From Podocnemis expansa (taxonomy: Eukaryota; Chordata; Testudines; Podocnemididae): a DNA stretch of 64,000 nt. Location: positions 14,574,267-14,638,266 of the forward strand of contig ML681997.1 in the NCBI GenBank assembly GCA_007922195.1. Direction: 5' to 3'. Of the stretch, positions 1 to 11,291 are shown one piece after another. Position numbers and translations under genes: made by a program. Under the pieces are notes generated by a model. The model was not told the origin of the DNA. It ran no database searches and worked only from the letters and a program-made list of their open reading frames with translations. The first letter of the stretch is position 1, and each line of letters begins with the position of its first letter.

Positions 1-1016
1 TTGACTTCAAAGCAGTACAGGATCAGCCCATTATTGTGGTGCTACTTTAAATAGAGAGGTCCCAGTTCTTCTTTTGCTTACACATATGGAAATCAAGGGT
101 AATTCCGCTGAAGTTCATGGTGTCACATGGCTGTATAAATGGCATAAGAGGGATCAGAACCAAGCTCCAAGCCTAATTATCTTTCCATTATTAACATTTG
201 GAATGGAGCATTCTCCTGCTATCTTGCTGCACAACATGACCCCATGCCCCCAAAATGAATTCATTCCAGAGAAGTGAGTCCACCAGTGAGGTATTTACGT
301 TTTATAAATAGGCACATAAATAATACATTTCTATTTTTGCTGTGTGTATTGATATGCAGCAGAGTCTTCTGGGTTTAAAACTGCAGATATTTTTACTGCT
401 CTAGGTCATTGCCATGTTGTTTTGTACAAATAGTACATTGCATCCACCTCTGCATATGTTTATTTTTTGCATGCTTCAGTGGATAGCTTGAAAAGGCAAC
501 ACAGCATACACCATACATCTCTCATACCTGTCCTTAGAATTTCCTAAGTGCAGACTTCTGTGGATCAGCTGAAGAGCCCAAATCACTGTGTAATTTAAAA
601 TTTTATGCCTGAATGCTTGATGTTATTCTAATAGGAGAGAAAAATAAAAAGGAAATAAATAATGTTTTATTTTTCCTGGGTGGCTTCTGTCCACCATCTC
701 ATGATTCTGTGTTATCTTAGTTAATGCAGTTAGCACAGAATTATTTGGAGGAAGGAAAGCTACAATGGCAATAAAAGATTTTTAATGCAACAAAGTGTAT
801 TGTTACAGATGACTTTTGTAATAAAGATAATCACTGTTCTCTCAACATAACCATGAACAGTGACAGGGTGAAGGGGCAGATGGGCAGTTCTTTGGGCTCA
901 CCTGCTCCAATTTGCAATACCAGTCATTTAGATAGATTTCCCTCCTTTATTGTTACTGTTTAATGTTGTTGTGATAGCACACAGAGATCCTTATCATGAT
1001 AGGATGCTCATAATGC
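1..1016. other. AT-rich unique DNA, no gene seen
   Basis: No exon, RNA gene or recognisable transposon was found. The open frames here are short, lack family resemblance and read as chance. Confidence 0.6.
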
Positions 1017-1117
1017 TACACAAACAAGGAGTCCTGTGGTACTTTGAAAGACTAGCAAATTTATTTTTCATCCGAGCTTTCATGTGTGAAGTCCCACTTT
1101 GTCAGATGCTAGCAAGT
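1017..1117 (-). repeat. Penelope-like element family 1, 3' end fragment (antisense on +)
   Basis: On the plus strand it reads AACAAGGAGTCCTGTGG, then a GACTAGCAAATTTATTT-like block, then an inverted GTCCCACTTTGTCAGATGC block. The same order recurs at least twelve times in the window, and at 44.8-45.4 kb and 53.8-55.1 kb it sits downstream of Penelope-type coding relics. This copy is truncated and single-armed. Its sense strand would be minus. Confidence 0.75.
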
Positions 1118-4100
1118 GCAAAAACCTTACATTGAAAAAAACTTACCGTATGGGAGGGAAATATAAATTCTCCCACTCAGTTCAGTAGGACTGGAGGACA
1201 GTCAGTCTTGTGTGGGAGAAGGCTCGTAATCCACATTAAACCCTGGATGGAACTGTCTATCAGCCTGTGCTCTGAGAAAGGCAAGACCAGGGTTGCAAGG
1301 TATAAGCTGTTATAAGCTGGTGTAGCTCCATTGCCTTCAGACAGGCTTTGACAATTCACAGCAGCTGAGGGGCTGGCACCATGCATCATGTCCTAGCAGA
1401 ACTGTTGGCTATTTTGAATCAATGCTCCTAGACTCATTTTCACACACACACAAACAATCACTAAATACGCATACACGTGCCAACAGGTACATGGAGACCA
1501 CTGTAATTTGACTGTACTTTGAAGGGCTGCATTACAGCTTCTTTTTATTCCCTTGCTCAGGCCCATTTTTTAATAGATTCTTCTGGGACTATGTGGCACA
1601 CATTGATACAGACTATAAGGCACAGCCAAATGACATGCTGCTTCCCACCAGAGTCATGTATTTTCGTGGGCAACGAGAGGTCCAATCAAATTTAAACCAC
1701 TTCCCCTGTCTCCTAACATAACCCCTGTTACATCACTCTTTAGCGAACAACCCCTTCCTCAAGGAAATGCCTTCTCTTGAAACCTGTTAGACCCAGCTTT
1801 CTCGTGCATCACTGCTCTAATTGAAACTTAATGTATTTACCTCTCTGCTTTTTATCTCCCTCTTGACCTCCAATCCTCATTTGGTATCACACAGTAATGG
1901 CATCCACAAGCCTGTACCCTTCTTCTTCACATGTCAAGCCAGCAGAGTGCTGTCAGTGGTGCCTAGCATTTAATTCAGATGCACATTCTGGATGATTAGC
2001 ACAAGATGTTTCTATATTGCTTTCCATATGGTTAACTTCCAGTGTATATATCCTACTTACAAAAAGATGGTATAGGTGCTTATGCTAACTGTAAGATTTA
2101 ATTATACCACAGAGAAGTTGTAATTTTTCCTGCTAATTAACAAGAAAAACTTGATTCAGAAAAGGATGTTATTGAGAAATACCTTGCAGGTCATCCCTAA
2201 AAATTCTTGTACATTAATCTCATTATGTGCCCTTCCTCATTATAAAACCGTTATGAGAATGAATTAAGCTTAGCCAAGGGCCAAAATTCTGCAGCCAGAT
2301 ATTTCCAAGCACAGCAATGTTTGGAGATTAGGAGGGGGAACTGTAGTTATCAGGAAAACCCTGGCTGCCAAGGCTATGCAGGGGATTTCTTTGCACAAAA
2401 GCACAGGCTGCTGAGATGGGCCTGATTCAAAGAATTTCAATTTGAATGTTCTCAAAATTTAGATCTGAAGTTTTGGGTTGAGTTCCGATCTACTTCTCAG
2501 GAGCCATATTATAGCATTAGAAACACTGCTGCTCAATCTAATCTAAAATTTAATCTAATCTAATATTTAGAGAATTTGGGAAGAGCTGTGGATATGGGTT
2601 GGTTATATAGGTTGACTCATATGCATTTAAGTGTTTGTATGATTTTCTACTTCTGGGAACATCCTTCCTGATATTGGAATAGGATTATGTGACCTTCTCT
2701 GTTCACATTGGTTTTTACTACAAAACTGCTTGGCTCTGAATCCCTGACCTTTGAAGGATGGAAGCACTTTTTCTGGGCTAAGATTCCTCACAAATAAAGA
2801 TATTGGATTGGATTCAGACCAGACTACAAACCTCTGGGGAAAAATCTCCACCCAGAAGAGAGCTGTGAAGATGCAAGATAGCCCATTGTCATAGTGTGGT
2901 TAGCTCCTTGTCAGAAATCAGGACCTGCAGCAAAGCCATTCTCAAGGCAACCAAAGTTTGCCGCTGCCTTGTAGTAGGCTTCCTAAGTGGCTACACCTCC
3001 TGATTGGTTGGCTCTTAAACCACAGCATCAGCAGCTTGGTGGCTGCCAAAGCACTTGTCCACAGCTGTGATAGCTCCTGTGTTGCTTATTCCTTGCCTCA
3101 ATTCTTCCTTGTTCTGATCCTGCTGCTGTCCTGTTCCAGCTTTGCCTCACTTTAGGTAACCCGGGGCTTCAATTCTTGGGTTCTGTTTTGAGCATCTCAC
3201 CTGGTTCTGATCATGGACTTCTGGCTCTGGGTCCTGGTTTCAGACTTGGGCTCTGATTCCTGGTTACTGATCCCGGCTCAGAGCAGTAGACCTGATACCC
3301 ACTTAGGCCACCACATCTGGCCATGCATGACACCAGAGGGGCCATAAGGAATCAGCAGCCAAAATGACTGCTATGGATTCTATAGAGTAAAACTGTCTTT
3401 GCTCAGGGCGATCTCTCAGGGATTCTGGCAGCACAGACTCCCAAAGGGTGAAGGCACTGTCTGCTCTCTTACGGGGATGCCTTCCTAGAGGACAGCTGCT
3501 CCTCTCAGAATGTCAGTTCTTCTAAGCCCACGTGGATAAACGAAGCCAGCCTTTCTAATCTATTCCTGTCTCAAGATAAGAAATGAAACATAATTCTGAA
3601 CTTGTATTCTTATGTTGCTGCTGTTGCTTGCTCTTTCTGATTTTCTTTTTTCTACCACATATTCATTATATAGTTTACTTGTAGTAAATTCCAATTTTTT
3701 AATTAATTTTTAAATATTTTTAACTAAAAATTGTTTTCCCATCAGAAAGCCTCTCATGTATCGTGAATGCTTTTTACAGTGTTGCAATCGGAGCATATAG
3801 AAACTTGGAATGTCCCTTCAAAGGAAAAGATCAACATTTTGAAATTTTCACAAAAATTGAAATTTTTGAGAACCAAATTGATTTGGGTCATTTGCAAAAC
3901 TCAATTGTGACAAAACTGAAATGTTTCCTTCTGCTGTTGACTTAATAAAAAAGGTATATTATCGTTTATAATATAAAATCTTGAAATAAAAAAGTCACTT
4001 CCAAATATAAAACATTAAAATGTTCCATTTTTCCATAAAATGTGGTCAAGTTTCAGTGTTAACCAAATGGAAAAACAGGGAAATTTTCCACTGGCTCTAA

Positions 4101-4556
4101 TTACAGTATTTGGACATTGGAACTCCATGTATGTTTCCTTTAATGAAAACTGCATAAAGCTACACATTTCAATGCTATCAGAATACACATAATGAGTGAC
4201 TATAATCAACTATCAACCTAATGAAGTAGCAAAGAGCACTGCATGAAGCAGAGTTCAAAATTGTCCATATTTACAGCAGAGCAATTGATTAGGGCCCTGA
4301 AGTTGCATCTTCTACTTAGACTGAGCAGTACATGCTGATTAGTGACTCCAGGATGCATGCTATTAAGAAAAATATAATTTGCCCATGCGTATATCTTCCT
4401 TAATATGTATATTTTCATATTCTCTAAGATACATCTGGTGTAAAATACAAAGAAAATTTTGTAGTTAAATGACGCCCAATGTAGCAAGAAGATGGACTTC
4501 ATTGCATCTAAAGGAAAAGCCCCCATGGCTGAGGAACGCACAAAGTAGCCTTAAAA
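1118..4556. other. No gene seen; AT-rich with a pyrimidine-rich patch
   Basis: Mostly featureless AT-rich DNA with a short CA microsatellite near 1441-1455. Around 3120-3300 there is a TGGCTCTGGGTCCTGG-like stretch of degenerate CTGG units, which may be the edge of an old dispersed repeat, but no boundary can be drawn. Confidence 0.5.
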
Positions 4557-4562
4557 ATTAAG

Positions 4563-4725
4563 TTCCGAGGGGGTAACTGTGTTAGTCTAGTTCAGCAAAA
4601 TAAGTGAGGAATCTTGCGGCACTTAAAAATTAACAAATTTATTTATCGCATGCGCTTTTGGGGGAGAAAAGCTCATGCGATAAATAGATTTGTTAGTCTT
4701 TAAAGGATGCCTCCTTGTTTTAAAG
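4563..4725. repeat. Penelope-like family 1 foldback pair
   Basis: Two oppositely oriented copies of the family 1 3' end are joined head to head. The left arm carries the full tail (GGGTAACTGTGTTAGTCTAG then the AAGTGAGGAATCTTG block). The right arm returns through GATTTGTTAGTCTTTAAAG and stops at CTCCTTGTTTTA without the tail. ATTAAG at 4557-4562 and 4726-4731 is a plausible target duplication. This is the opposite orientation to the foldbacks at 25.6, 30.2 and 33.8 kb. Confidence 0.7.
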
Positions 4726-4731
4726 ATTAAG

Positions 4732-5369
4732 CTGAGTCATCAGCCATCATTTCAACAGAATGCTGCCAGGTCAAGACCTATGGATGATGCCATTAGTTTG
4801 CAGTTAGTTTGCTTGAAACTATGTTAGATGCTGCAACGACTCTGTGGCCAGAAAAGGACAAGAACCACTGTATCCGATGTGATGCTTAAAAGGATTCTGG
4901 GAACAGTGGACTAAATTATCAGCTGTGTTTGAGCAGAGCTTGGTACAGGGGAGAAGCAAACTGGCTTTCCTCCCTCTTAGTCTTGGGGGCAGGCAGCTGA
5001 GCCAGTTCCTCTCACAAGTGAGGGAAGCTTAATGACTGTTGTAACTTGTACTGGCTTGTGATGACCCCCAAATGGGTCATTTAGTTAAATAATTTTTTGA
5101 TTAATGGGCTGTAAGTTCATAGGAATAGAGAGCTCACATACAAGGATGAGCAAGCATCACCTCGGAGGCTGGTTCATTTCCTTTCTGTCACACTGGAACC
5201 TGACGTTCATTGTTAGTATTGTTTGTAACTCAGCTACAATGCAGTGTAGAAATGCAGAGGAAGACCAGACTCCCGTTCCAGCTTTCACTGAAATATACAG
5301 ATACAGCCACTCAGAGAGAGCTGTTGGAGCTGCTGCGGCCGATTCTCTGTTGTAGAGACAAAGGCAGGT
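4732..5369. other. No gene seen
   Basis: Unique-looking sequence. Overlapping frames on both strands near 5104-5384 lack any recognisable motif and look fortuitous. Confidence 0.5.
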
Positions 5370-5530
5370 GTTAGCCAGACGCACTGTACTGGGATTCAGG
5401 AGATTGGGGTTTAGTTCTTAGCACAGACACAAGCTTTCTAGGTGACCTTGTGCAAGTCGCTCTGAACCCCAGTTCCCATCTGTAAAATGGGGATAATAAC
5501 ATTCCCTCTTCTACACTTTGTTCGGTGTTC
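5370..5530 (+). repeat. MIR-like tRNA-derived SINE
   Basis: The order is typical of MIR-type core SINEs: TGGGATTCAGGAGATTGGGG, then GGTGACCTTGTGCAAGTCGC, then CCATCTGTAAAATGGGGATA. The promoter end is diverged. This is an old, non-coding fragment in plus orientation. Confidence 0.8.
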
Positions 5531-6306
5531 ACAGCCATTGCTCATTGGTGAAACTTCACTACAGTGTTAACAAAGAGAAGACAATGTGCTAGGCACAAAA
5601 GAATCAATTCGCATTTCTGCTGTACTTGTGAGATCTGCCGCCTGGCTCCTGAGAGTACTAACATTCCTCACCATTATATACTGCTGTGTCCTCTATTGTA
5701 TTTGGCTCTACCAGATGACAGGCAAGATATGACATTCATACTCTGACAAAACCAAGCAGCAAAACATGCCTTACATGCTAAAAATAGCTGCTTTGTTCAG
5801 CAGTAGATGCCATCTTTGCTACTAAAAATATCCGCTTGTAGGTGCCTTGTATTTACTAATGCTTGTGCCTGATTTAAACAGCTGGTATACCAACTTGTTG
5901 CCCTTACTTCTTCCATGAAGCCTACCCACTTGAAAGTGCTATCAAACAGCTAGCAAACATTCTTTTCTCTTTATTTAGTAGAGTTCAACAGTGTCTCCAG
6001 GATCCAGCCAAGATCAGGGCCTTATTGTGCTAGGCATTATAGACACAGATATACTAAGAAATAGTCCTTAGCCAATGCTATTCCACAGAACCCTGTTCAA
6101 TCTGGCTGCTCTTCAGTTGCATTGAGTCTCAAAACCTCAGCATCAGTGCTGCAGGTAGACTATCTCCAGCAAGAGTAAAATCACACTAGCAAGATCAGTG
6201 GACTGTGGAGAGTAGACTCTGTGCAATACGAAGACTTTTCTCACTAAAGATTTGTGTAGCACTCAGCTTTTGCTATTTGCAGTATGGATCAGTAACTATG
6301 GATACA
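5531..6306. other. No gene seen
   Basis: AT-rich unique DNA with no supported feature. Confidence 0.5.
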
Positions 6307-6500
6307 TTGTACAAACAAGGAGTACTGCCGCACTTTTCCAGACTAACTAATTTATTTATCACATGAGCTTTTGTGGGTGTAATCTCATTTCATCAGATGC
6401 AGGAAATGGAGGCTGTAGCATGTCAGGTGAATAAATACAGAGAAGGGTAAGTCACAAGGAGAATTCAGTCTTTTTCAGCAAACCACATAAGTTGTTTTGA
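6307..6500 (-). repeat. Penelope-like family 1 fragment (antisense on +)
   Basis: Starts ACAAACAAGGAGTACTG and runs through the AACTAATTTATTTATCACATG block. The reverse complement contains CTGATGA, an intact hammerhead-like first core half, but the second half reads CAAAA instead of GAAA. It then continues into element 3' UTR-like sequence (AAATACAGAGAAGGGTAAGT), so it is longer than most single-arm copies. Confidence 0.65.
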
Positions 6501-7486
6501 TTCAAATAGTGTGGAAGAACTGATAAGAAAGTGAGAATGTTGAAGAGGGGAAAATTACCTTTGGTAATGAGTGAACAACTCCAAATTGCTATTCTGACCT
6601 ATTATCATGGTGTCAGTTTTTCATATGAATTCCAGCTGTGCAGTTTCACACTGGAGTCTTGTTTTAAAATGTTCTTGCTGAGGTATGGATATGCTATATT
6701 CTGGTACACATTGAGCAAAATCCCCAGCAAGTCTGCCTGAGAGTCATTTCACCTACTTTGAGGATCAGGACCATCTATTTATTCCATGCTCCTCATGGTG
6801 GAAGCAGTGGTCAATAAACAGACCAACCTTGAAATAACAATATATCAAAACTTTATTAGAATGATGGTAATATTAATCTGAACATGAGGTGATTTAAGGA
6901 AACGTGAGGTGATTTAAAGACCTGTAGTCAATGGCTTTCTTTTGTTGACTTCAAGGAAATGTGGATCAGGGCCTAAGAGCACAGATATCTAGAACTCTGT
7001 ATGGTAGACCTCTTGAATGATGGCAATAAGCTTCTCTTGAACTGAGTGAAATAATGAGTCACATAATCTATTTTTTGATGAGCATGAAGTGTCCATCTTT
7101 ATCATCAAGAGCAATTTTCTATTGCAGGCATAGTCTCTGTAATGCTTAGTCACCATTTGTGACAAACTCTAAACTCAATTCATGCTTCATTTCAGACTCC
7201 TTTGAAGAGGATCTCTCTCAGATTATAGCAAAAACATGTTACCAAAGTCATGAATATAGGATAAATTAACTCAAGGGTAATGTTAGGTTTACATCTTTTC
7301 TGTTCTCTTTTCAGTGCCTAGATGAGTGATGGAGATGATACAAAAGCAAAGAAATAAAAAAAGAACCTGTTCTAAAAAGACCAAATGGAATACTACTGTG
7401 CTACTTTAGTACTCCTACTTTAGTACTACTTTGCTATTAGTACTTTAATACTGCTTTAGTATTACTTCTTTTTCATTACTACTAAT
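6501..7486. other. No gene seen
   Basis: Unique-looking sequence. A TACTTTAGTACT-like mini-repeat near 7400-7460 lies just outside the foldback element that follows. Confidence 0.45.
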
Positions 7487-7908
7487 GGCTATGTCTACAG
7501 TTGCAGCTTAAGGAGACTTAAGCAACTCCCTGGCCACATTTTGAGTTCATTAAGTTGACTTAACCACTTGCTTAAGTTGACTTAATAACTCCTGCTCTTA
7601 ATGTCGACTTTAAGGATTAAGTCAACTTTATTAAATTGACTTAACACAATGTGCCCATTAAAGTCAACTTAATAAAGTTGACATCGTGCAATAGAGCCAT
7701 TTAAGTAAACTTTATGAAGTTTACTGAAGCCAGGGGGCCCATTTAAAGTCGACTTTATTAAGTCAACTTTAAATGTGTCCCCTGGCTTCAGTCAACTTTC
7801 TAAAGTTGACTTAAACAAATGGGGCCTCATTACATCGACTTAATAAAGTTGACTTTAAATTGACCTTATTAAGTTGACTTATCTGAGCCCTGTAGTATAG
7901 AACTAGCC
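7487..7908. mobile_element. Foldback element, GTCGAC/GTTGAC-motif family, copy a1
   Basis: The left end GGCTATGTCTACAG is matched by a diverged right end CTGTAGTATAGAACTAGCC. AAT flanks both sides (7484-7486 and 7909-7911), giving a 3-bp target duplication. The interior is almost wholly made of TTAAGTTGACTTAA and TTAAGTCGACTTTA units in both orientations, so either strand can fold into a long branched hairpin. There is no open reading frame of note. It belongs with the copies at 11.3, 30.5 and 49.8 kb. I infer a non-autonomous DNA transposon; the superfamily is not assigned. Confidence 0.75.
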
Positions 7909-7911
7909 AAT

Positions 7912-9036
7912 AGCAGTACTATTGTACTACTTTAGGACTGCACTGGATAATAGTCACTAGACTTGTTTAGATGTGGTTTAGGTTATCAGTGTAAAAATAT
8001 ATCTTGTTAATATTTAAGATGCTTAACAAAAAGCATGCATAATTAAACAGTGCATCAGAGCTGATAATTTAGAACAGTTTGTCTTCTCAAAAGGGATTTT
8101 GTAATTAGTTATACTGTTTTGAAACTTTCAGCCTAACAGCAGACATGTTAGCGTTGTAAAATTAATTTGAATGATTTTAAAAGCATGTGCTATGTGCATT
8201 CCTTGCTTTCCTTTGAGTAGGAAAAGACCTGGAGTGGCATTTGATAGATATGGATTTGGCATCTTAGAAAGTGCTGCATCCACTTCCTCAGTATGATTGC
8301 AGCCCTTCTTAGTAGAAAAAGATACTAATTCCAGGTATAGCTGTCTCTTCCACCCTAAGGTATTTTGATACTCAGCAAGGCAGTCATTGTTAAGCATGTA
8401 TTTCTTTAGGTAACTCAATGGTAAAAATTTCCAGAGGATAAAATGGTAAAAGGTTGCCTGTAATAGGAATAATTATTTCACTTTGATTGGTCCATTAGAA
8501 TATGTGCTAATTACTTACACTAAACAGTCTGTTAACTTTGTTTCTAGCTGTAACACTGAGTATCTTTCCTAGATCTGAAGAAGAGCTCTCTGTAGCACGA
8601 AGTCTTGTCTCTGTCCACAGAAATTGATCCAATGACATATTATCTCATCTGCTGGCTCTCTAAAAGGCATGATCTATTAGTTAGTGAAACAAGTGACATA
8701 CAACACACTTATAACAAAATTAGTGATGTCAGGTACAAGATATAATATACTGTAAGATATTCATTATATCCAAATAGGTATTTGGAAACATACTCTTCTT
8801 GGATTCTAAAAAAAATATCTCTGAAAGTATTCTAAAAACTCCAAACCGAACACACATATAAATTATGCTTTTCAGAGATGTGAAAATACAAACTGGCATT
8901 TGGCCAAAGATATTCTCTAATTTTACATCAGAGCAAGGGTTAAATGGCCCATGTTCTGGGAACTATCATATCATTCAGCTGAGATATTTCCCAGGTAAAA
9001 GGATAATTTACAGGGTTAAGAAAATTAATTCTAGGT
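7912..9036. other. No gene seen
   Basis: AT-rich unique sequence without supported features. Confidence 0.5.
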
Positions 9037-10231
9037 GGCTATGTCTACACTACAAAAGTTAGTTCAAATTACTTAATTCAAATTAACTAATTTGACTTTA
9101 AGTCAAAGCTATTAATTTGAATTAGAGAGTCTACATTAGACTCCTAATTTGAATGAAAGTAGGGTTTATTAATTTGAGTTAGAGAGTCTACATTAGACTT
9201 TCTAAATTGAACTGAGAGGGCCATGGTCCTGAGTGAGGGGAGCTGCAGCTCTTGGGGACAAGGAGAGCCCCGGCTCCCTTCTCCCCATGACCTGTGGCTT
9301 CTCAGGAACAGGTGAGCTGCAGTTCCCTGGGAGAAGGGAGCCTCTAGGGCTCCCCAGCCAGGGGAGCCCCGGAGAAACAGCCGGTGGGGCTCCCCTGTCC
9401 TGGAAGCCCCAGAGAAGTGGCTGCTGGGGATCCTCTGTCCGGTCGCCCAAGAGAAGTGGCTACTGGGTTCTGCAAACAGAAGAGAGCCACTGGCTCTCCC
9501 TGGCCAGGGGAGCCTCTGGGGCTCCCAGGAAAGAAAGCCCCCAGCACTCTCTTCCTCAGGGCTCCCTTGTCCCGGGAGCTGCTGGTAGTTGTCTTCCCCA
9601 GTGCTCCCCAGACAGGGCAGCCCTGGAAGTTCCCCTGACCTGAAAGTACCAGTGAAGCCAGCTGCCTGATAGGGGAGGCCCCAGCTGACAGGGGGATCCT
9701 TCCAGCCAGGGGAAAGTGCCCTGCGGCACTCCCCAGTCAGGGGAATCCTGGTGACTGCTTCTCCAGGGCTCCTTGTCCCTGCAGTACCTCAGTGGCTCCC
9801 TTTTTCTGTGGCTCCTGCGGCTTCCAGGCGCAAGGGAGTCGGGGTTCCCTTCTCCCGGGACTGCAGCTTCCAGGCAAGAAGGGACTGCAGCTTCCTTCTT
9901 GCTGGGAGCTGTAGGTCTGGGAAGAAGGGAGCCTCGGGAGCCACACGTGGCTCCCTTCTGCCAGGGAGTCATGCAGGGATCCCTTGTACCCAGCCCTTGG
10001 TTGAGTAAAGTTGACTTAGGGTGGCCACCACTGGGCTAATTCGACTTCTAAAGTCAAATTACCCAGTAATTTGAAGGAAAAGGGGGTTTTATTAAGTTGA
10101 ATTAGCGTTTTCTTATTTCAAATTAACAAAACTCTTAATTCGACTTAATAAAATGCCTGCAGGACTGGGGAGTAGGTTACATCAAATTAAATCTCCTTAA
10201 TTTGACTTAACAGGTAGGTGTAGATGCACCC
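9037..10231. mobile_element. Foldback element, TTCAAATTAA-motif family, copy b1, with GC-rich core
   Basis: The left end GGCTATGTCTACACTAC is mirrored by GTGTAGATGCACCC at the right. About 170 bp of arms at each side consist of AATTCAAATTAAC and TTTGACTTAA units. Between the arms lies a 0.8 kb GC-rich core absent from the related copy at 34.2 kb. No target duplication is clear here (GGT on the left, AAT on the right), so the exact ends are less certain than for copy a1. Confidence 0.65.
9215..10010. repeat. GC-rich degenerate tandem array inside foldback b1
   Basis: Units of roughly 40-50 bp recur around GGGCTCCCCAGCCAGGGGAG, TGGAAGCCCCAGAGAAGTGG and similar phrases, in a degraded tandem. 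Long open frames on both strands here are low in aromatic residues, rich in Gly, Pro, Ser and Arg, and overlap each other. They are explained by GC-rich repetition rather than coding. Confidence 0.6.
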
Positions 10232-10370
10232 AATAGTGCTTGGTGTGCCACTTGCTTAGTGTAAACCAAGCTAGTAAAACATTGACTTCATTGGAACTCT
10301 ATCAGTTTATAGCAGCTGAGAATCTGACTTTGTAACTCAGATTTATTAAGAAGAAAGAAAAACATTATTA

Positions 10371-10505
10371 ATCCCATTTTACAAATGGAGAAATGGAATA
10401 CAGAGAGAGGAAGTGTTTGTCCAGTGTCACAAAGGGAATCTGTAGCAGAACAGGGATCAATCCCAAATCATCTGAATCTCATTCTGTTTCCTTAACCATA
10501 AGACC
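10371..10505 (-). repeat. MIR-like SINE fragment, reverse orientation
   Basis: Reads CCCATTTTACAAATGGAGAA, then AGTGTCACAAAGGGAATCTG, then GAACAGGGATCAATCCC. This is the reverse complement of the MIR-type order (box B, GTGACC, ATGGGG). Old and truncated. Confidence 0.75.
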
Positions 10506-11291
10506 TGCTTTATCTCTATTACCTGCTGTTACAGTCCTAGGTATTCTATGCAGAACTCAGCTCTTGAAACAGATAAGTTACAATGTTATGTTGTCTAGAA
10601 GGGGAGACTCAGGGATTCATCTTCTAGCTAGAGTATGTCTAATTCCAAGTTTCTTGCCTCAGTCAGCAGTTTATACAGATAAAGTCTGAAGTTGTAGCAA
10701 GAGAGTGAACAAGACTGTCAGACCCTCCTGCCTCCCCCAGAATGGCCATTAGGGGACAATCAAAAACAGCAAAATCCTGCCTGCACTTTCTCTCTCAAAC
10801 TGACAATGTTCTCCTCTAAGCTCAGGGAGCAGCATCTTAAAATAATGACAGTGCTTTTAGTGAGGCCCCTGGGCTGGCTTACTTGACAGCTATTTCCAGT
10901 TTCCTAAGGCACTTGTGCCTATAATATTTCATTTTTGTACATTACAGGCTATTGACTATGTACAAACAGAGAACGAGATGGTGTCCTGCTGTCCTCCATT
11001 TTTTTCTGTGTGAAATAGAAATGAGTGCTAACAGCAATGTGCTAGATTGTGTCCTTGGCACCCTCAAGTGTGCTGAATGGGGGTTTATGGGGCAGGCTGT
11101 AGTCAGATTCCACATGAGGAATACTTGCTGCATTAGCAAATTCTTTTGAGAGAAGCTCTCTCTGTCCCAATCACTAGACTAGACTTGCAATGGTTACAGC
11201 ATGGTCCAAGTCAGCTCTTTTAGCCAGTGAAGGGGAGGTGGATCAGTGTCTCCCCTTTCATTCCATTCCCTTTCAGGCAAATAGTACTTAA
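10506..11291. other. No gene seen
   Basis: No supported feature. Frames of about 65 codons overlap antisense near 10950-11149 and are probably chance. Confidence 0.45.

Noticed and set aside
7487..7908. A CRISPR-like array, because of the regularly recurring TTAAGTYGACTTAA units
   Set aside because: Units are palindromic, irregularly spaced, in both orientations and bounded by transposon-type ends in an amniote genome.
9202..10039. Several long overlapping frames (up to 138 codons) on both strands
   Set aside because: They lie in a GC-rich degenerate tandem array inside a foldback element. Both strands are equally open and no domain is visible.
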